NCBI RefSeq assembly: GCF_001039355.2
Contig: NW_019775480.1
Location: 670,088 to 734,087 of the forward strand
Length of the DNA: 64,000 nucleotides
From: Lingula anatina
Taxonomy: Eukaryota; Brachiopoda; Lingulata; Lingulida; Lingulidae
Reading direction: 5' to 3'
The notes under the pieces were generated by a model. The model was not told where the DNA came from, did no database searches, and saw only the letters and a program-made list of their open reading frames with translations. A program made the translations under genes and the position numbers. This document shows positions 51,101-62,938 of this stretch, piece by piece (the first letter of the stretch is position 1; each line of letters starts with the position of its first letter).

Positions 51101-52080
51101 GAGTTCAGTTTCTGTTTAACTCATTTCAGGAACTCTCCATACTGATGAGGAAATTCTGGAGTTTGCTAAATTGGGCACATACCTAGAGTATGATCTGTTT
51201 GGTATAGAAACATCCAACTATCAATGCAACCCGACTGTTGACATGCCTTCTGATGGGGAGAGAATAAGAAGAATCCAGGTGCTATTTGCAAATGGTTTTG
51301 ACAAAGTGGTGATTGCACATGATGTGCACACTAAGCACAGACTGGTAAGTATGATTACAATCTATTTTATTCAAGCAGTGAAGTCTTATAGCTTCCAACA
51401 GTTGAGGTGTGCTGCCCCCCCCCCCTCCATCCCCTACACACACACACACGCACACACACACGCACGCATGCATGCACACACACACACTCCATTCAAACTG
51501 TTATTTTGACTGTTTTGTGGTGATGGCTTTTTATCTCAAAACACCAACACTGTAGGTAAACTAAATTAAAGAAAAAACAAGTATTTCTATCAGCCCCTCT
51601 CTTGAAGTAGTTTGATAATATTTTCGGTTTTTGTAGAATGCCATTAAAATGTAACTTAACGAGAACTACATTACACTATTAAGTACAAGCGTATTTGGAA
51701 AAACTGTTTGTTCACATTTTTTCTGTGTATTTTACAGTTTTTAAGACTTTAATTTAAACATTTTCATCATGGTTTTGCTACTATTTACAATAGGAATGAT
51801 TTTAAAGAAAATTATCAAACACAAGCCAAAAAACATTTATACTGTTACCGTTAGTTAGTTTTGGCTTGTATTTTATAATTTTCATTTATGGTCCAACTAC
51901 CAAGCTAATGAACATTTTTGATCAGCAATGATTTTGTTTGTCTAGGTGAGGTATGGTGGTCATGGGTTCACGCACATCCTTAGCAACGTGCTGCCACAAA
52001 TGCGTCGTCGGGGTGTGACCCAGGAGCAGATTGACAAGATGTTGATTGACAACCCCAGGGAGTGGCTCACTTTCCTTTAA
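45192..52080 (+). CDS. PTER: PTER gene 1, N-acetyltaurine hydrolase/phosphotriesterase-related protein (8 exons)
   Basis: Member of the amidohydrolase (phosphotriesterase-like) superfamily; mammalian PTER hydrolyses N-acetyltaurine to taurine and acetate. Exons: 45192-45222, 48320-48479, 48689-48767, 49661-49772, 49969-50124, 50474-50638, 51130-51344 and 51946-52080. Phase is kept and the product is about 350 residues (human 349). The start [10 protein letters not shown] matches the family. Metal ligands are all visible: HTHEH (His26, His28), the bridging Glu171 in GELGCSWPL, His203 in IIHPGR, His232 in MSHID and Asp299 in AHDVH. It ends NPREWLTFL. Intron 1 is about 3.1 kb, and an N lies in intron 2 at 48590. 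It is the first of at least three PTER loci in tandem. Confidence 0.95.
45536..45692. repeat. Two neighbouring inverted repeats in PTER gene 1 intron 1
   Basis: CCTCAGTTTTCGGCC (45536-45550) pairs with GGCCGAAAACTGAGG (45594-45608). ATTGACGATTTTG (45628-45640) pairs with CAAAATCGTCAAT (45680-45692), and these arms extend imperfectly outward. A related AAGGCCGATAACTGAGGC lies at about 45397-45414. Probably the remains of a foldback element. Confidence 0.75.
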
Positions 52081-53650
52081 ATGACATGCCATCTGTTCCC
52101 TGTTGCTTTTGTGCACAGCTTAAGACTGTCAATCAAATAAGTTTTTTTCCATCTTGGTATGCTTTCAGCGCCTGCAATAATAATATAGATGAAAAATTGT
52201 TTTATAAAATAATTCATGAAGGAAATTGTATGTATAAGTGTTATGAGAAATTAATCATGTTTCAGTATTACTGCAATCTGTGATAGGGAAATGCCTCAAT
52301 AATTTAATGAGGTAGTCATTCTACACAGTCTCTAAATTTATGCTCGGTGCCATAATTTTTAATCTTGAATATCTAAAGTTGATTGAATTTTTTGTTTGTA
52401 TTCAACAAAATTATGCTGAACATTTTCATTTTGTGAAGGTAAAATGTTAAAATGTCCCAAAGTATAAATTGCTCTAAATGTACATCTTGAGAGCAGCATG
52501 ATTATACCGAAGTGTAGTTTACTCTGTGAATTTATTCAAGCAAACTAAAAGATGTCCTTTAAAGTAGACAGAAAGACTGACACATATATTAACTATACTC
52601 TATAGAGTTAAAGAAAAGTTAACAAGTAGTCTAGTTAAAAGAAAACATTTGGTCAATTTTTGTGTTGACAAAAGGAACAGCATGATGTTCGATTTAGTTG
52701 TTTAAATATATGTACAAAACAGGTTTACCCATTGCTTATGTACAGCTTTCATAGCAGCCATGCTATTTAAAATGTTGACTTGAAATGTGTGAAACATTGT
52801 TTAGTTTTGCTCTCCATGAAACCTATTTACAATACATTGTTTAATGATTTATGCGGTAATTAATAACAAGCTACTAGCAGCATATAGCTCTTGATAAATA
52901 AATTTGAAATGTTAAAGTAAAGCATTTTCATCAAATATGAAATAGTTAACATGCTAATATTATTGTTTGATGACAAATAAACTGAAAATCATTAAATGAA
53001 AATCTGAAATGCTTCCATTGTTTGTTTATTCAAGGAGTTATAACTCCTTGGTTTATTTTACTCAATCCATATTCTCAATCATCTTATCACCCCATATAGT
53101 AAAAGGCTCAGAGCATGACACTTCTTAGGTCTCTTGAGTAACAAACTTCTACTAAATTTATTCTGCAATGTTATTTGAAGACAGTGAAGGTGTTTGAGTA
53201 TCTTGCTTTCCTAAGCTGTTATTGAAATCCTATAGAAAAGGCCATTCATAATTTGCAGAAAGCTGGATTACAACCATCTTCACTGGGAGTGCAAATCTAA
53301 CATATTCCCTGATGTCAACTTTTTCTTAACCTGTTGCTATTGCATGCAAAATAGTAGGTGTTTTAGCAAATGTAAAATAACAGTGCCAAAAGAAGCATAC
53401 CTATACTCATCAGCTTCTACCCACAGCTTATTAGGAATATTGTGGGAAGTAAATGTCCCTCTACTCTCAAAACACATTCCATTTTTACACACACAAAAAA
53501 AGAGAATAATGTAAAATATAAAAACAAACTCTGAAGAAGTAAATTCAAGTTAGTAATGTTACCAGTTGCATAGATATATATGTACTATATGTATGTGTAA
53601 ATGAATATAATCCAATGTTAAGTAATCACTCCCCATGTATTATGTTCCAG
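52081..53650. other. Intergenic region between PTER gene 1 and PTER locus 2
   Basis: No PTER first exon (MxxxxGKVQT type) was found here on the plus strand. The region from 53055 on is repeated at 54154, the start of the other haplotype. Possible poly(A) signals for gene 1 occur near 52895 and 52975. Confidence 0.5.
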
Positions 53651-56600
53651 TCCTTGGCTGCATTGCCCCAGACCAGGTGGGGATCACACATACCCATGAG
53701 CACCTGTCCATGACATTTGAAGTGACTTATATCCCACCTCCGCCAGGAGATGTGGGCAAGGTCAACCTGCCATTTGAGATGAAAAACTTGGGTTGGATTC
53801 GCCAGTACCCGTAAGTGCACCGAACTAGCATTTGTAAGTAAAAGAAAAAAATAACGCTAGTCTGTTTGCTAATTGGGATTTTAGAATTAACTGTTAACAA
53901 GCATTTATTCAAGGTGAGCCAAGTTACAGACATCATAGATATCAAACACTTGGAAATGTAACTCAAAATGGGACAATTCAGAAATGAGTGCGTAACTCGT
54001 CTCACCTTCCTGGCATTTTTATTTCCATCAGTGAAGAGTTCTAGTTCGAAGTGCTTTATATCCAAGATGTCATTAGCTTTGCACACCTTAATTGTCATAA
54101 AATGTTTGCTTACAAATATTTTTAAATCACAGTTTATTGTACCACCAGCGTTNATTTTACTCAATCCATATTCTTAATCATCTTAACACCCCATATAGTA
54201 AAAGGCTCAGAGCATGACACTTCTTAGGTCTCTTGAGTAACAAACTTCTACTAAATTTATTCTGCAATGTTATTTGAAGACAGTGAAGGTGTTTGAGTAT
54301 CTTGCTTTCCTAAGCTGTTATTGAAATCCTATAGAAAAGGCCATTCATAATTTGCAGAAAGCTGGATTACAACCATCTTCACTGGGAGTGCAAATCTAAC
54401 ATATTCCCTGATGTCAACTTTTTCTTAACCTGTTGCTATTGCATGCAAAATACCTGTAGTAGGTGTTTTAGCAAATGTAATATAACAGTGCCAAAAGAAG
54501 CATACCTATACTCATCAGCTTCTACCCACAGCTTATTAGGAATATTGTGGGAAGTAAATGTCCCTCTACTCTCAAAACACATTCCATTTTTACACACACA
54601 AAAAAAAGAGAATAATGTAAAATATAAAAACAAACTCTGAAGAAGTAAATTCAAGTTAGTAATGTTACCAGTTGCATAGATATATATGTACTATATGTAT
54701 GTGTAAATGAATATAATCCAATGTTAAGTAATCACTCCCCCTGTATTGTGTTCCAGTCCTTGGCTGCATTGCCCCAGACCAGGTGGGGATCACACATACC
54801 CATGAGCACCTGTCCATGACATTTGAAGTGACTTATATCCCACCTCCACCAGGAGATGAGGGCAAGGTCAACCTGCCATTTGAGATGAAAAACTTGGGTT
54901 GGATTCGCCAGTACCCGTAAGTGCACCGAACTAGCATTTGTAAGTAAAAGAAAAAAATAACGCTAGTCTGTTTGCTAATTGGGATTTTAGAATTAACTGT
55001 TAACAAGCATTTATTCAAGGTGAGCCAAGTTACAGACATCATAGATATCAAACACTTGGAAATGTAACTCAAAATGGGACAATTCAGAAATGAGTGCGTA
55101 ACTCGTCTCACCTTCCTGGCATTTTTATTTCCATCAGTGAAGAGTTCTAGTTCGAAGTGCTTTATATCCAAGATGTCATTAGCTTTGCACACCTTAATTG
55201 TCATAAAATGTTTGCTTACAAATATTTTTAAATCACAGTTTATTAAGATTTATTGTATTTTATTAATTTTTACTGGCCAGTCATTTAGAATGTTGTGTCT
55301 TCCTGCACATTTCAGATGTCAGGTGCTTTTAATAAGAGGTTTTATAGTTTCTAAGGTCTCAATTGGGAAAGATTACTTATAGTAGGCTTGCAGGATTTGC
55401 AGACACAGAAAATTTCTTTGGGGAATTTTTTAATTCATATAGCATACCTTTAATATCAGATACATACTAAACTGGTAATACAGTTGACAACCAGAAAGAA
55501 GTTATTCAGATATGGAACTGACTGATTTCTCAATGATATGTGATATTTATGATGATGAATTATACATTTTTACTTCAGATACAGCCACAAACCTAATCTG
55601 ATTTATAATGATGATGATAGTCATGAAGCAGTTATCCAAGAATTGAAATACTTTAAGGTAAAGTATCAGTCTTTACCACACACATCAATGTTAACCACAA
55701 ATGGTTGATATCAGCACAGCCAAAGTCGAAAAAAACTGCTGCAAGATATTATGTAGATTTTCAGAGGCCATACAAAATAAATTTTGACTCACGTACAAGT
55801 TACTTTAAAAATCCTGTTAATTGTATTTCATAAGAGAGAAGTGTTTAGTTCATTCATCTTTTAATGAAAAACAGACGGTTGGTATAGGGTAATGTTGACT
55901 TATTATATTTGTTGCTGTTGTTGTTTTGTTTTTCTCTGCTATTCAAGGAATGTGGTGGAGGAACAATAGTTGAAAACACCACCCATGGCATCACCCGTGA
56001 CATGTGTTATCTGAAGAGAGCGGCAGAGGAATCTGGAGTGAACGTCATAGCAGGATCAGGTAAAACTTTTGTAGGAAACTGGGATCTGATCTGTGCTTAA
56101 TTCATATATTGATATTGTATGATCTACATATTAACCAAATAGTTGGCATTTACAGGAAAATTTTTTGGTATATTTTTTGATGAGGATCTTATGCTGCATT
56201 CACAACAGCAGACTAAATAGTCTGCCAATCAGATATTGCAACCCATTTAAAAGCTTGCTGCATGGTCCTCTAAGACCGCATTCTCAACGAATTGAGCCAG
56301 GCTTTACAAATCCTGAGAANGTATCGCCTCTCTGATCCTCTAGTTAAGATTTATTGTATTTTATTAATTTTTACTGGCCAGTCATTTAGAATGTTTTGTC
56401 TTCCTGCACATTTCAGATGTCAGGTGCTTTTTATAAGAGGTTTTATAGTTTCTAAGGTCTCAATTGGGAAAGATTACTTATAGTAGGCTTGCAGGATTTG
56501 CAGACACAGAAAATTTCTTTGGGGAATTTTTTAATTCATATAGCATACCTTTAATATCAGATACATACTAAACTGGTAATACAGTTGACAGCCAGAAAGA

Positions 56601-59201
56601 AGTTATTCAGATATGGAACTGACTGATTTATCAATGATATGTGATATTTATGATGATGAATTATACATTTTTACTTCAGATACAGCCACAAACCTAATCT
56701 GATTTATAATGATGATGATAGTCATGAAGCAGTTATCCAAGAATTGAAATACTTTAAGGTAAAGTATCAGTCTTTACCACACACATCAATGTTAGCCACA
56801 CATGGTCAATATCAGCGCAGCCAAAGTTGAAAAAAACTGCAGCAAGATATTTATGTAGATTTTCAGAGACCATACAAAATAATTTTGACTCACTGTAGAA
56901 TAAGGGCAAAATCAAGTTTATCAGTATGAGTTACTTTCAAAATCCTTGTATTTCATATGAGAGAAGTTCATTCATCTTATAATGAAAAATGGATGGTTGG
57001 TATCTGATATGGGGTAATGTTGACTAATTTGTTGCTATTGTTGTTTTGTTTTTCTCTGCTATTCAAGGAATGTGGCGGAGGAACAATAGTTGAAAACACC
57101 ACCCATGGCATCACTCGTGACATGCGTTATCTGAAGAGAGCAGCAGAGGAATCTGGAGTGAACGTCATAGCAGGATCAGGTAAAACTTTTGTAAGAAACT
57201 GGGATCTGATCTGTGCTAAATTCATCTATTGATATTAAATGATCTACATATTAACCAAAGAGTTGGCATTTACAGAAAAATTTTTTGGTATATTTTTTGA
57301 TGAGGATCTTATGCTGCATTCACAACAGCAGACTAAATAGTCTGCCAATCAGATATTGCAACCCATTTAAAAGCTTGCTGCATGGTCTTCTAATAGACAC
57401 TAAATAGACTTCCTACGGGGATTACGCAACAAGCATTCAAGTGAGTCTGCCATATTTGATCCATGTCGCTGTTAGTCCAGTTTTGAATGTGGCCATAGTG
57501 TGGCTTTCGATTGAAATTGATCCTGTTCTGGTTTGGTTCTGAAATAATAATGTGCACGTTATTGTTACTCTCTACTTGAACTGTCAACTTTAAAATGTGT
57601 ATTTTAATAAAATAATTCAGTGCTATCTTTTATATAACTTTCACATTTCACTTCTTCCATCAAGGATACTATGTTAGTGCTTCACACCCATCTCAGATGG
57701 ATGCAATGAGAGTAGAAGACATTGTGGAGGTGATGAGAAATGATTTTCTCACTGGCTGTGATGGGACAGACATCAAGTGTGGAGTCATTGGCGAGATTGG
57801 ATGTTCCTGGCCTTTACATGGTAATTGGAAATAAATATAATTAAACATATATATATACTAAATTAAATGTATTTCTTTTCTTATTTTGTTATGGTGGTTA
57901 TGATTGTTAATCCAAGGCAAAATGTCAAATTCATCTTACAGGCAAAATAATGAGCACTAAGATTTTCAAATGATTGTAAGGAAAATAGGAACACCATAAG
58001 TTATTTATTTATTTTTTAACTTTACTGAAGTATTATATTCAAAAGTTGGTATGCAATTATTCCTTATCAGACAATGAAAAGAAAGTTCTCAGGGCCACTG
58101 TAGAGGCTCAGACCCAGCTTGGCTGTCCAGTTATCATCCATCCTGGCCGCCATCACGAGGCCCCGTCGGAAATTGTCCGCCTGTTGCAAGAGGAGGGCGG
58201 AAATACTGGGAAAACTGTCATGTCTCACTTGGACAGTAAGAAAACTAGTTATATCCGCCACTCTCTCTCTCTCTTGTTTCCCCAAGTTAAATGTACAAAA
58301 ACATCCAATGAGAAAATTAATTACCCCCCCCCCTCTCTCTCTCTCTCTCTTTGGTTTGACTAATTAACAATAGCATGAATAGCACATCAGGGGCGGATTT
58401 AGGGCGTCTTCTGGGTCTTCCGGAAGACGGTCAGATTTTTAAGTTAACATTGACAGGTATCCAATTTTTTCTGTCGGAAGACGGTCAAAAATGGAGGATG
58501 GATCAACAAAGATAATTTGGAAGACTGTCAGAAAATATCTCTGGATCCGTCCCTGCACATCATGAGAAAACTAATTACCTTCTCTCTCTCTCACCATCAT
58601 CATTATCGGGTTTCTTTTAACTTTTAGGAACATTGCATGCTGATGAACTGTTGCTTGACTTTGCCAAGATGGGGACTTATTTGGAATTTGACCTATTTGG
58701 TTTTGAAAATTCCAATTACCAAACTAACCCTGCCGTTGATATGCCTGGTGATGGCGAGCGTATTCGCAGAATTAAAATTCTCTTTGACAACGGTTTCGAT
58801 AAAGTTGTGATATCACATGACATGCATTTCAAGCATAGACTAGTAAGTGATGCATGACTCTTTTAAATGTTTTATACATTGTAAGTGTTTTTCACTGGAA
58901 ATCTATCAAAAATGTAGGACACATTAGGCAAGAGACAAGTACATGTACTCAGAAACTCTAGATTTGAGGTAACTCATGCATTATTGCTTTACGAAATAAT
59001 TAATGGGTTACATATTCAGGGTGTTTTTTATGAGGAATAAAATATAAATTAAATGCAATGTTCCAGATAAAATATGGTGGACATGGCTACACCCATATTC
59101 TTCGCAATGTGCTGCCGCAGATGCGTCGTCGGGGTGTGACCCAGGAGCAGATTGACAAGATGTTGATTGACAACCCCAGGGAGTGGCTCACTTTTCTTTA
59201 A
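53651..59201 (+). CDS. PTER: PTER locus 2, haplotype A (exons 2-8; no first exon found)
   Basis: Exons: 53651-53810, 56680-56758, 57068-57179, 57665-57820, 58071-58235, 58628-58842 and 59067-59201. Each has the same length and phase as its counterpart in gene 1, giving 340 residues after the first exon. Metal ligands are kept ([30 protein letters not shown]). I join exon 2 of the contig ending at 54152 to exons 3-8 of the contig starting at 56321, because the two ends of one transposon insertion lie there. No own exon 1 was seen; it may lie in a gap, or exon 1 of gene 1 (45192-45222), which has the right phase, may be shared. The protein differs from gene 1 at many positions, so it is a true paralogue. 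Confidence 0.8.
54136..54152 (+). mobile_element. Left end of an unassembled insertion (haplotype A, PTER intron 2)
   Basis: ATTGTACCACCAGCGTT stands just before the N. The other haplotype has the empty site near 55240-55244. The other end of the same insertion is probably 56321-56343 (GTATCGCCTCTCTGATCCTC and three more bases), followed by TTAAGATTTATTG as in the empty site. The class is unknown and the two ends are not inverted copies. Confidence 0.6.
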
Positions 59202-60496
59202 AGGATGTGGGTGTCTCAAATTCCGGGGTGAGCTAAAATGCTTTCTGACAGCATTCATTCCAGTAGCAAGCCAGAGAGCACATCAGGAGCGCACTCATTC
59301 ACCAAGAAAAAATGGACAATCACTGAAAAGGATAACAGAAACAAAACTTATATGAAAAATACCAGAAGACTCGAAATTAGTTGGCATTGCAATCACTTTA
59401 AGAACTGCTTATCTTGTAATTTTTTGGTGAAGAAAAATATTAATTTTTTGGTGAAGAAAAATATTAATTTTTTGCCTCAAACAGACAAACCATTGGTTAT
59501 TGTACCATCAGCGTTNTCTCAGGATTTGTAAAGCCTGGCTCAATTCGTTGAGAATGCGGTCTAATAGACACTAAATAGAATCTCTACGGGGATTACGCAA
59601 CAAGCATTCAAGTGAGTCAGCCATATTTGATCCATGTCGCTGTTAGTCCAGTTTTGAATGCGGCCATAGTGTGGCTTTTGATTGAAATTGATCCTGTTCT
59701 GATTTGGTTCTGAAATAATAATGTGCACGTTATTGTTACTCTCTACTTGAACTGTGAACTTTAAAATGTGTATTTTTTAATAAAATAATTCAGCGCTATC
59801 TTTTATATAACTTTCACATTTCACTTCTTCCATCAAGGATACTATGTTAGTGCTTCACACCCATCTCAGATGGATGCAATGAGAGTAGAAGACATTGTGG
59901 AGGTGATGAGAAATGATTTCCTCACTGGCTGTGATGGGACAGACATCAAGTGTGGCGTCATTGGCGAGATCGGATGTTCCTGGCCTTTACATGGTATCAG
60001 AAAATATATATGAATATACATGTATATACTAGATTAAATGTATTTCTTTTCTTATTTTGTTATGGTGGTCATGATTGTTAATCAAAAGGCAAAAATGTCA
60101 AATTCATCTTACAGGCAAAATAATGAGCATTGTAGATTTTCATTTGATTTTAATGATAATACGAACACCATAAGTTATTTATTTATTTATTTATTTAATT
60201 TTTATTTGAATTATTATGTACAAAAGTTGGTATGCAATTATTCCTTTCAAGACAATGAGAAGAAGGTTCTTCGGGCCACTGTACAGGCTCAGGCGCAGCT
60301 TGGCTGTCCAGTCATCATCCATCCTGGCCGCCATCACGAGGCTCCGTCGGAAATTGTCCGCCTGCTGCAAGAGGAGGGCGGAAATACTGGGAAAACTGTC
60401 ATGTCTCACTTGGACAGTAAGAAAACTAGTTGTACCCCCTCTCTCTCTCTCTCGTTTCCCCAAGTTGCAAAAACGTGCAATGAGAAAACTAATTAC

Positions 60497-60534
<38 letters not shown>

Positions 60535-61199
60535 GTGTTACTAATAAACAATAGCACATCATGAGAAAACTAATTACTTTCTCTCTCTCTCACCATCATT
60601 GTTATCAGATTTCTTTCAACTTTTAGGAACGTTCCATGCTGATGACCTGTTGCTCGACTTTGCCAAGATGGGGACTTATTTAGAATTTGACCTATTTGGT
60701 TTTGAAAATTCCAATTACCAAACTAACCCAGCCGTTGATATGCCTGGTGACGGAGAGCGTATTCGTAGAATTAAGATTCTCTTTGACAACGGTTTCGACA
60801 AAGTTGTGATATCACATGACATGCATTTCAAGCATAGACTAGTAAGTAATGCATGTCTCTTTTAAACATTTGATACATTGTAAGTGCTTTTAGCTGAAAG
60901 TTTATCAAAAATGTAGGCCTATTAGCCAAGAGACAGGTACATGTACACCGTAACTGTAAATTTGATGTAGCTGATGTAATATTGCTTTACCAAATTAATA
61001 ATAGGTTAACTATACAGGGTGCTTTAAATGAGGAATAAAATAAAAATTAAATTCAATGTTCCAGATAAAATATGGTGGACATGGCTACACCCATATTCTT
61101 CGCAATGTGCTGCCGCAGATGCGTCGTCGGGGTGTGACCCAGGAGCAGATTGACAAGATGTTGATTGACAACCCCAGGGAGTGGCTCACTTTTCTTTAA
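54757..61199 (+). CDS. PTER: PTER locus 2, haplotype B (exons 2'-8')
   Basis: Exons: 54757-54916, 55579-55657, 55948-56059, 59838-59993, 60252-60416, 60627-60841 and 61065-61199. It is an alternative copy of the same gene. Differences from haplotype A are few: GDEGKV for GDVGKV, MCYLKR for MRYLKR, TVQAQAQ for TVEAQTQ, and TFHADD for TLHADE. All metal ligands are intact. The two contigs (54154-56319 and 59517 onward) are joined across a Harbinger-like insertion whose two ends lie at 56274-56318 and 59517-59561. If the scaffold order were literal, no intact gene would exist here; read as haplotypes, both copies are intact. Confidence 0.8.
56274..56318. mobile_element. Harbinger-like element, left terminal inverted repeat
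   Basis: A 45-base end beginning GACCGCATTCTCAACGAATT, preceded by TAA (56271-56273) and followed by a contig end. Its exact inverse stands at 59517-59561. The 3-bp TAA target duplication suggests the PIF/Harbinger class. Confidence 0.75.
58258..58352. repeat. (CT)n tracts in PTER locus 2 intron 6
   Basis: CT runs at 58260-58274 and 58332-58350. The equivalent runs in the other haplotype (60441-60454 and 60500-60532) differ in length. Confidence 0.85.
58390..58554. mobile_element. hAT-type MITE, 165 bp, in PTER locus 2 haplotype A intron 6
   Basis: Ends GGGGCGGATTTAG and CTGGATCCGTCCCT are inverted copies with mismatches. It is flanked by a perfect 8-bp duplication GCACATCA (58382-58389 and 58555-58562). 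The other haplotype has a single GCACATCA at 60554-60561, the empty site. There is no coding capacity. Confidence 0.88.
59499..59515 (+). mobile_element. End of the unassembled repeat at the 59516 N junction
   Basis: ATTGTACCATCAGCGTT differs by one base from the ends at 13301 and 54136 and again stands just before an N. The matching position in haplotype B (about 61471-61480) lacks it. Confidence 0.6.
59517..59561. mobile_element. Harbinger-like element, right terminal inverted repeat
   Basis: Exact inverse of 56274-56318, followed by TAA (59562-59564) and then the sequence found at the empty site 57391 onward. The interior of the element is missing from the assembly. Confidence 0.75.
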
Positions 61200-62907
61200 A
61201 GGACGTGGGCATCTCAAATTCTGGGGAGAGCTTAAATGCTTTCTGAGAGCATTCATTCCAGTAGCAAGCCAGTGGGAACATCAGGAGTGCATTCATTCAC
61301 CAAGAAAAAATGGACAATCACTGAAAAGGATAACAGAAACAAAATTTCTATGCAAAATACCGGAAGACTCCAAATTAGTTGGAATTGCAACCACTTCCAA
61401 TCTTACCCTCTTGAGAACCGCGTATCTTGTAATTTTTTGCGAAGAAAAATATTATTTTGCCGCAAACAGACAAACCATAGGCTAACTTAGTCAATGTTAA
61501 ACCCATGTGCACAAATAAAGAAGTTGGCACTCAATATACGTACATAACTTGTGATTTCACTAATAACATGTAGGTGCTCGTTATCAGTGAAAACTAAAAG
61601 GTAAATGGGGTAATTTTGGAAAGGGTGGAAGTTGTTATGTATTTGCCATATGTGAAATGAAGTAGAATGCTTGCTTATAATCATAAGTTGTTATAAATTT
61701 ATGAGCTTTAACTTAGAAGTATTGAAATGGGCCTTCTTACCTCGAGGCATGAAGAATAGATTCTGCAAGAGTATCAAACAATGCAGCAAAGCTGTCAAAT
61801 TAACAGACAAAAAGGAAAACGGTGCACTGAATAGGTTATTATGCCAATTTTAATGCAATATTATGTAATGGCATTATGCAACAAAATCATTAACAGCAAT
61901 ATCAACACAAAATATCAATTTTGCATAACAGGTGACAGGAACGGTAAGAATAGTAACTAGCAAATGACTTTGGTCCCGTGAGAGTTCCAATCCACACATT
62001 GATAATCCCAATTGTGATAAATGAACATTTCTCAATGGAAGAACCTTAACTGACTGGTTTTCCAACTCGAGCTGTATTCTAGTTCTAAGAATCATTTTTG
62101 CAAGTTTGGGCATTATAATTAACATACTGCTTATGTCGACAGTGCACAATTTTTTTTGTTAGTAATATATAATGCTTAACAGCATAATCATCATCAATCA
62201 TTTATAATATACTATTTGTATCATGAAAATGTACAGGCTGAGTCGTTATCAAGATCACCGACGTCATCTACGAAACTGCTCTGACTTACGGGCTTACTTG
62301 TACGATTTTTAAAAAAATGTAAAAAAGGCTGGAGCTTGACAAATTCGTAGCAAGCCTGTGAATCGGCATGATTTCGTACGATTTTATCTCTCTATATCGC
62401 AGTAAAACTGATTGCAATCTGCAAGAATCCACGCAGAGTTGGATCGATCTGCGGAGAAAGATTGTCTGTTGGAATGGGGTCTAATACTGTAGTCCTGCAC
62501 TGGCTTCTGTTGTATGACCAATTTAACAAAAGTAATAAAAGAAAATGTTTTATCGTTGAAAAAGAGTGTTTAGAGCGCTACCAATCAGCTGTAACCAGCG
62601 CAAAACAAGATGAATAGCATACTAATCTTTTGCTCATGGGCGCTTCATAACAAAAATTGAAACAATTTTAAAGACGACTGCTTGTACTGATGCCTAGTGC
62701 ACTTGTTATCAAAACGGTGCAGAATGACCGGTCATCAATGGACTACGTTGTTTATGACAAGAATTCTCGCCTGACCTTGTTTACCTCTTGAGCGATTATT
62801 TATACTTATCTTCGGCAAGCAGTGACTGGGGGCTGTGACACTTCGATCAGTGAGTGGGTGCTAGTAATACACAAGTTCAGAAGTTTCTCTGGCAAGCACT
62901 TGTAGAC
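61200..62907. other. Intergenic region between PTER locus 2 and PTER gene 3
   Basis: No coding exon was recognised. A fragment of the foldback MITE family lies at 62409-62482; the right part should hold the promoter of gene 3. Confidence 0.5.
62409..62482. mobile_element. Foldback MITE family copy 4 (fragment)
   Basis: GATTGCAATCTGCAAGAATC, then CACGCAGAGTTGGATCGATCT, then TTGGAATGGGGTC follow the order of one arm of the family (compare 63270-63333). Confidence 0.6.
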
Positions 62908-62938
62908 ATGGGACCGTTTCGTGGCAAAGTTCAGACAG
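62908..62938 (+). CDS. PTER: PTER gene 3, first exon only (gene continues past the window)
   Basis: A 31-base exon coding MGPFRGKVQT plus one base, followed by the donor gtaggt. Length, phase and the GKVQT end are the same as exon 1 of PTER gene 1 (45192-45222). No exon 2 is seen before 64000, which fits a long intron 1 like the 3.1-kb one in gene 1. It lies downstream of locus 2, so it starts a third copy. Confidence 0.75.

Noticed and set aside
60191-60562. Minus-strand frames rich in Arg-Glu
   Set aside because: Reverse reading of (CT)n tracts and of PTER exon 6.
53651-61199. Two complete tandem PTER genes or fourteen independent exons
   Set aside because: The exon order, Ns, transposon ends and low divergence favour two alleles of one gene.
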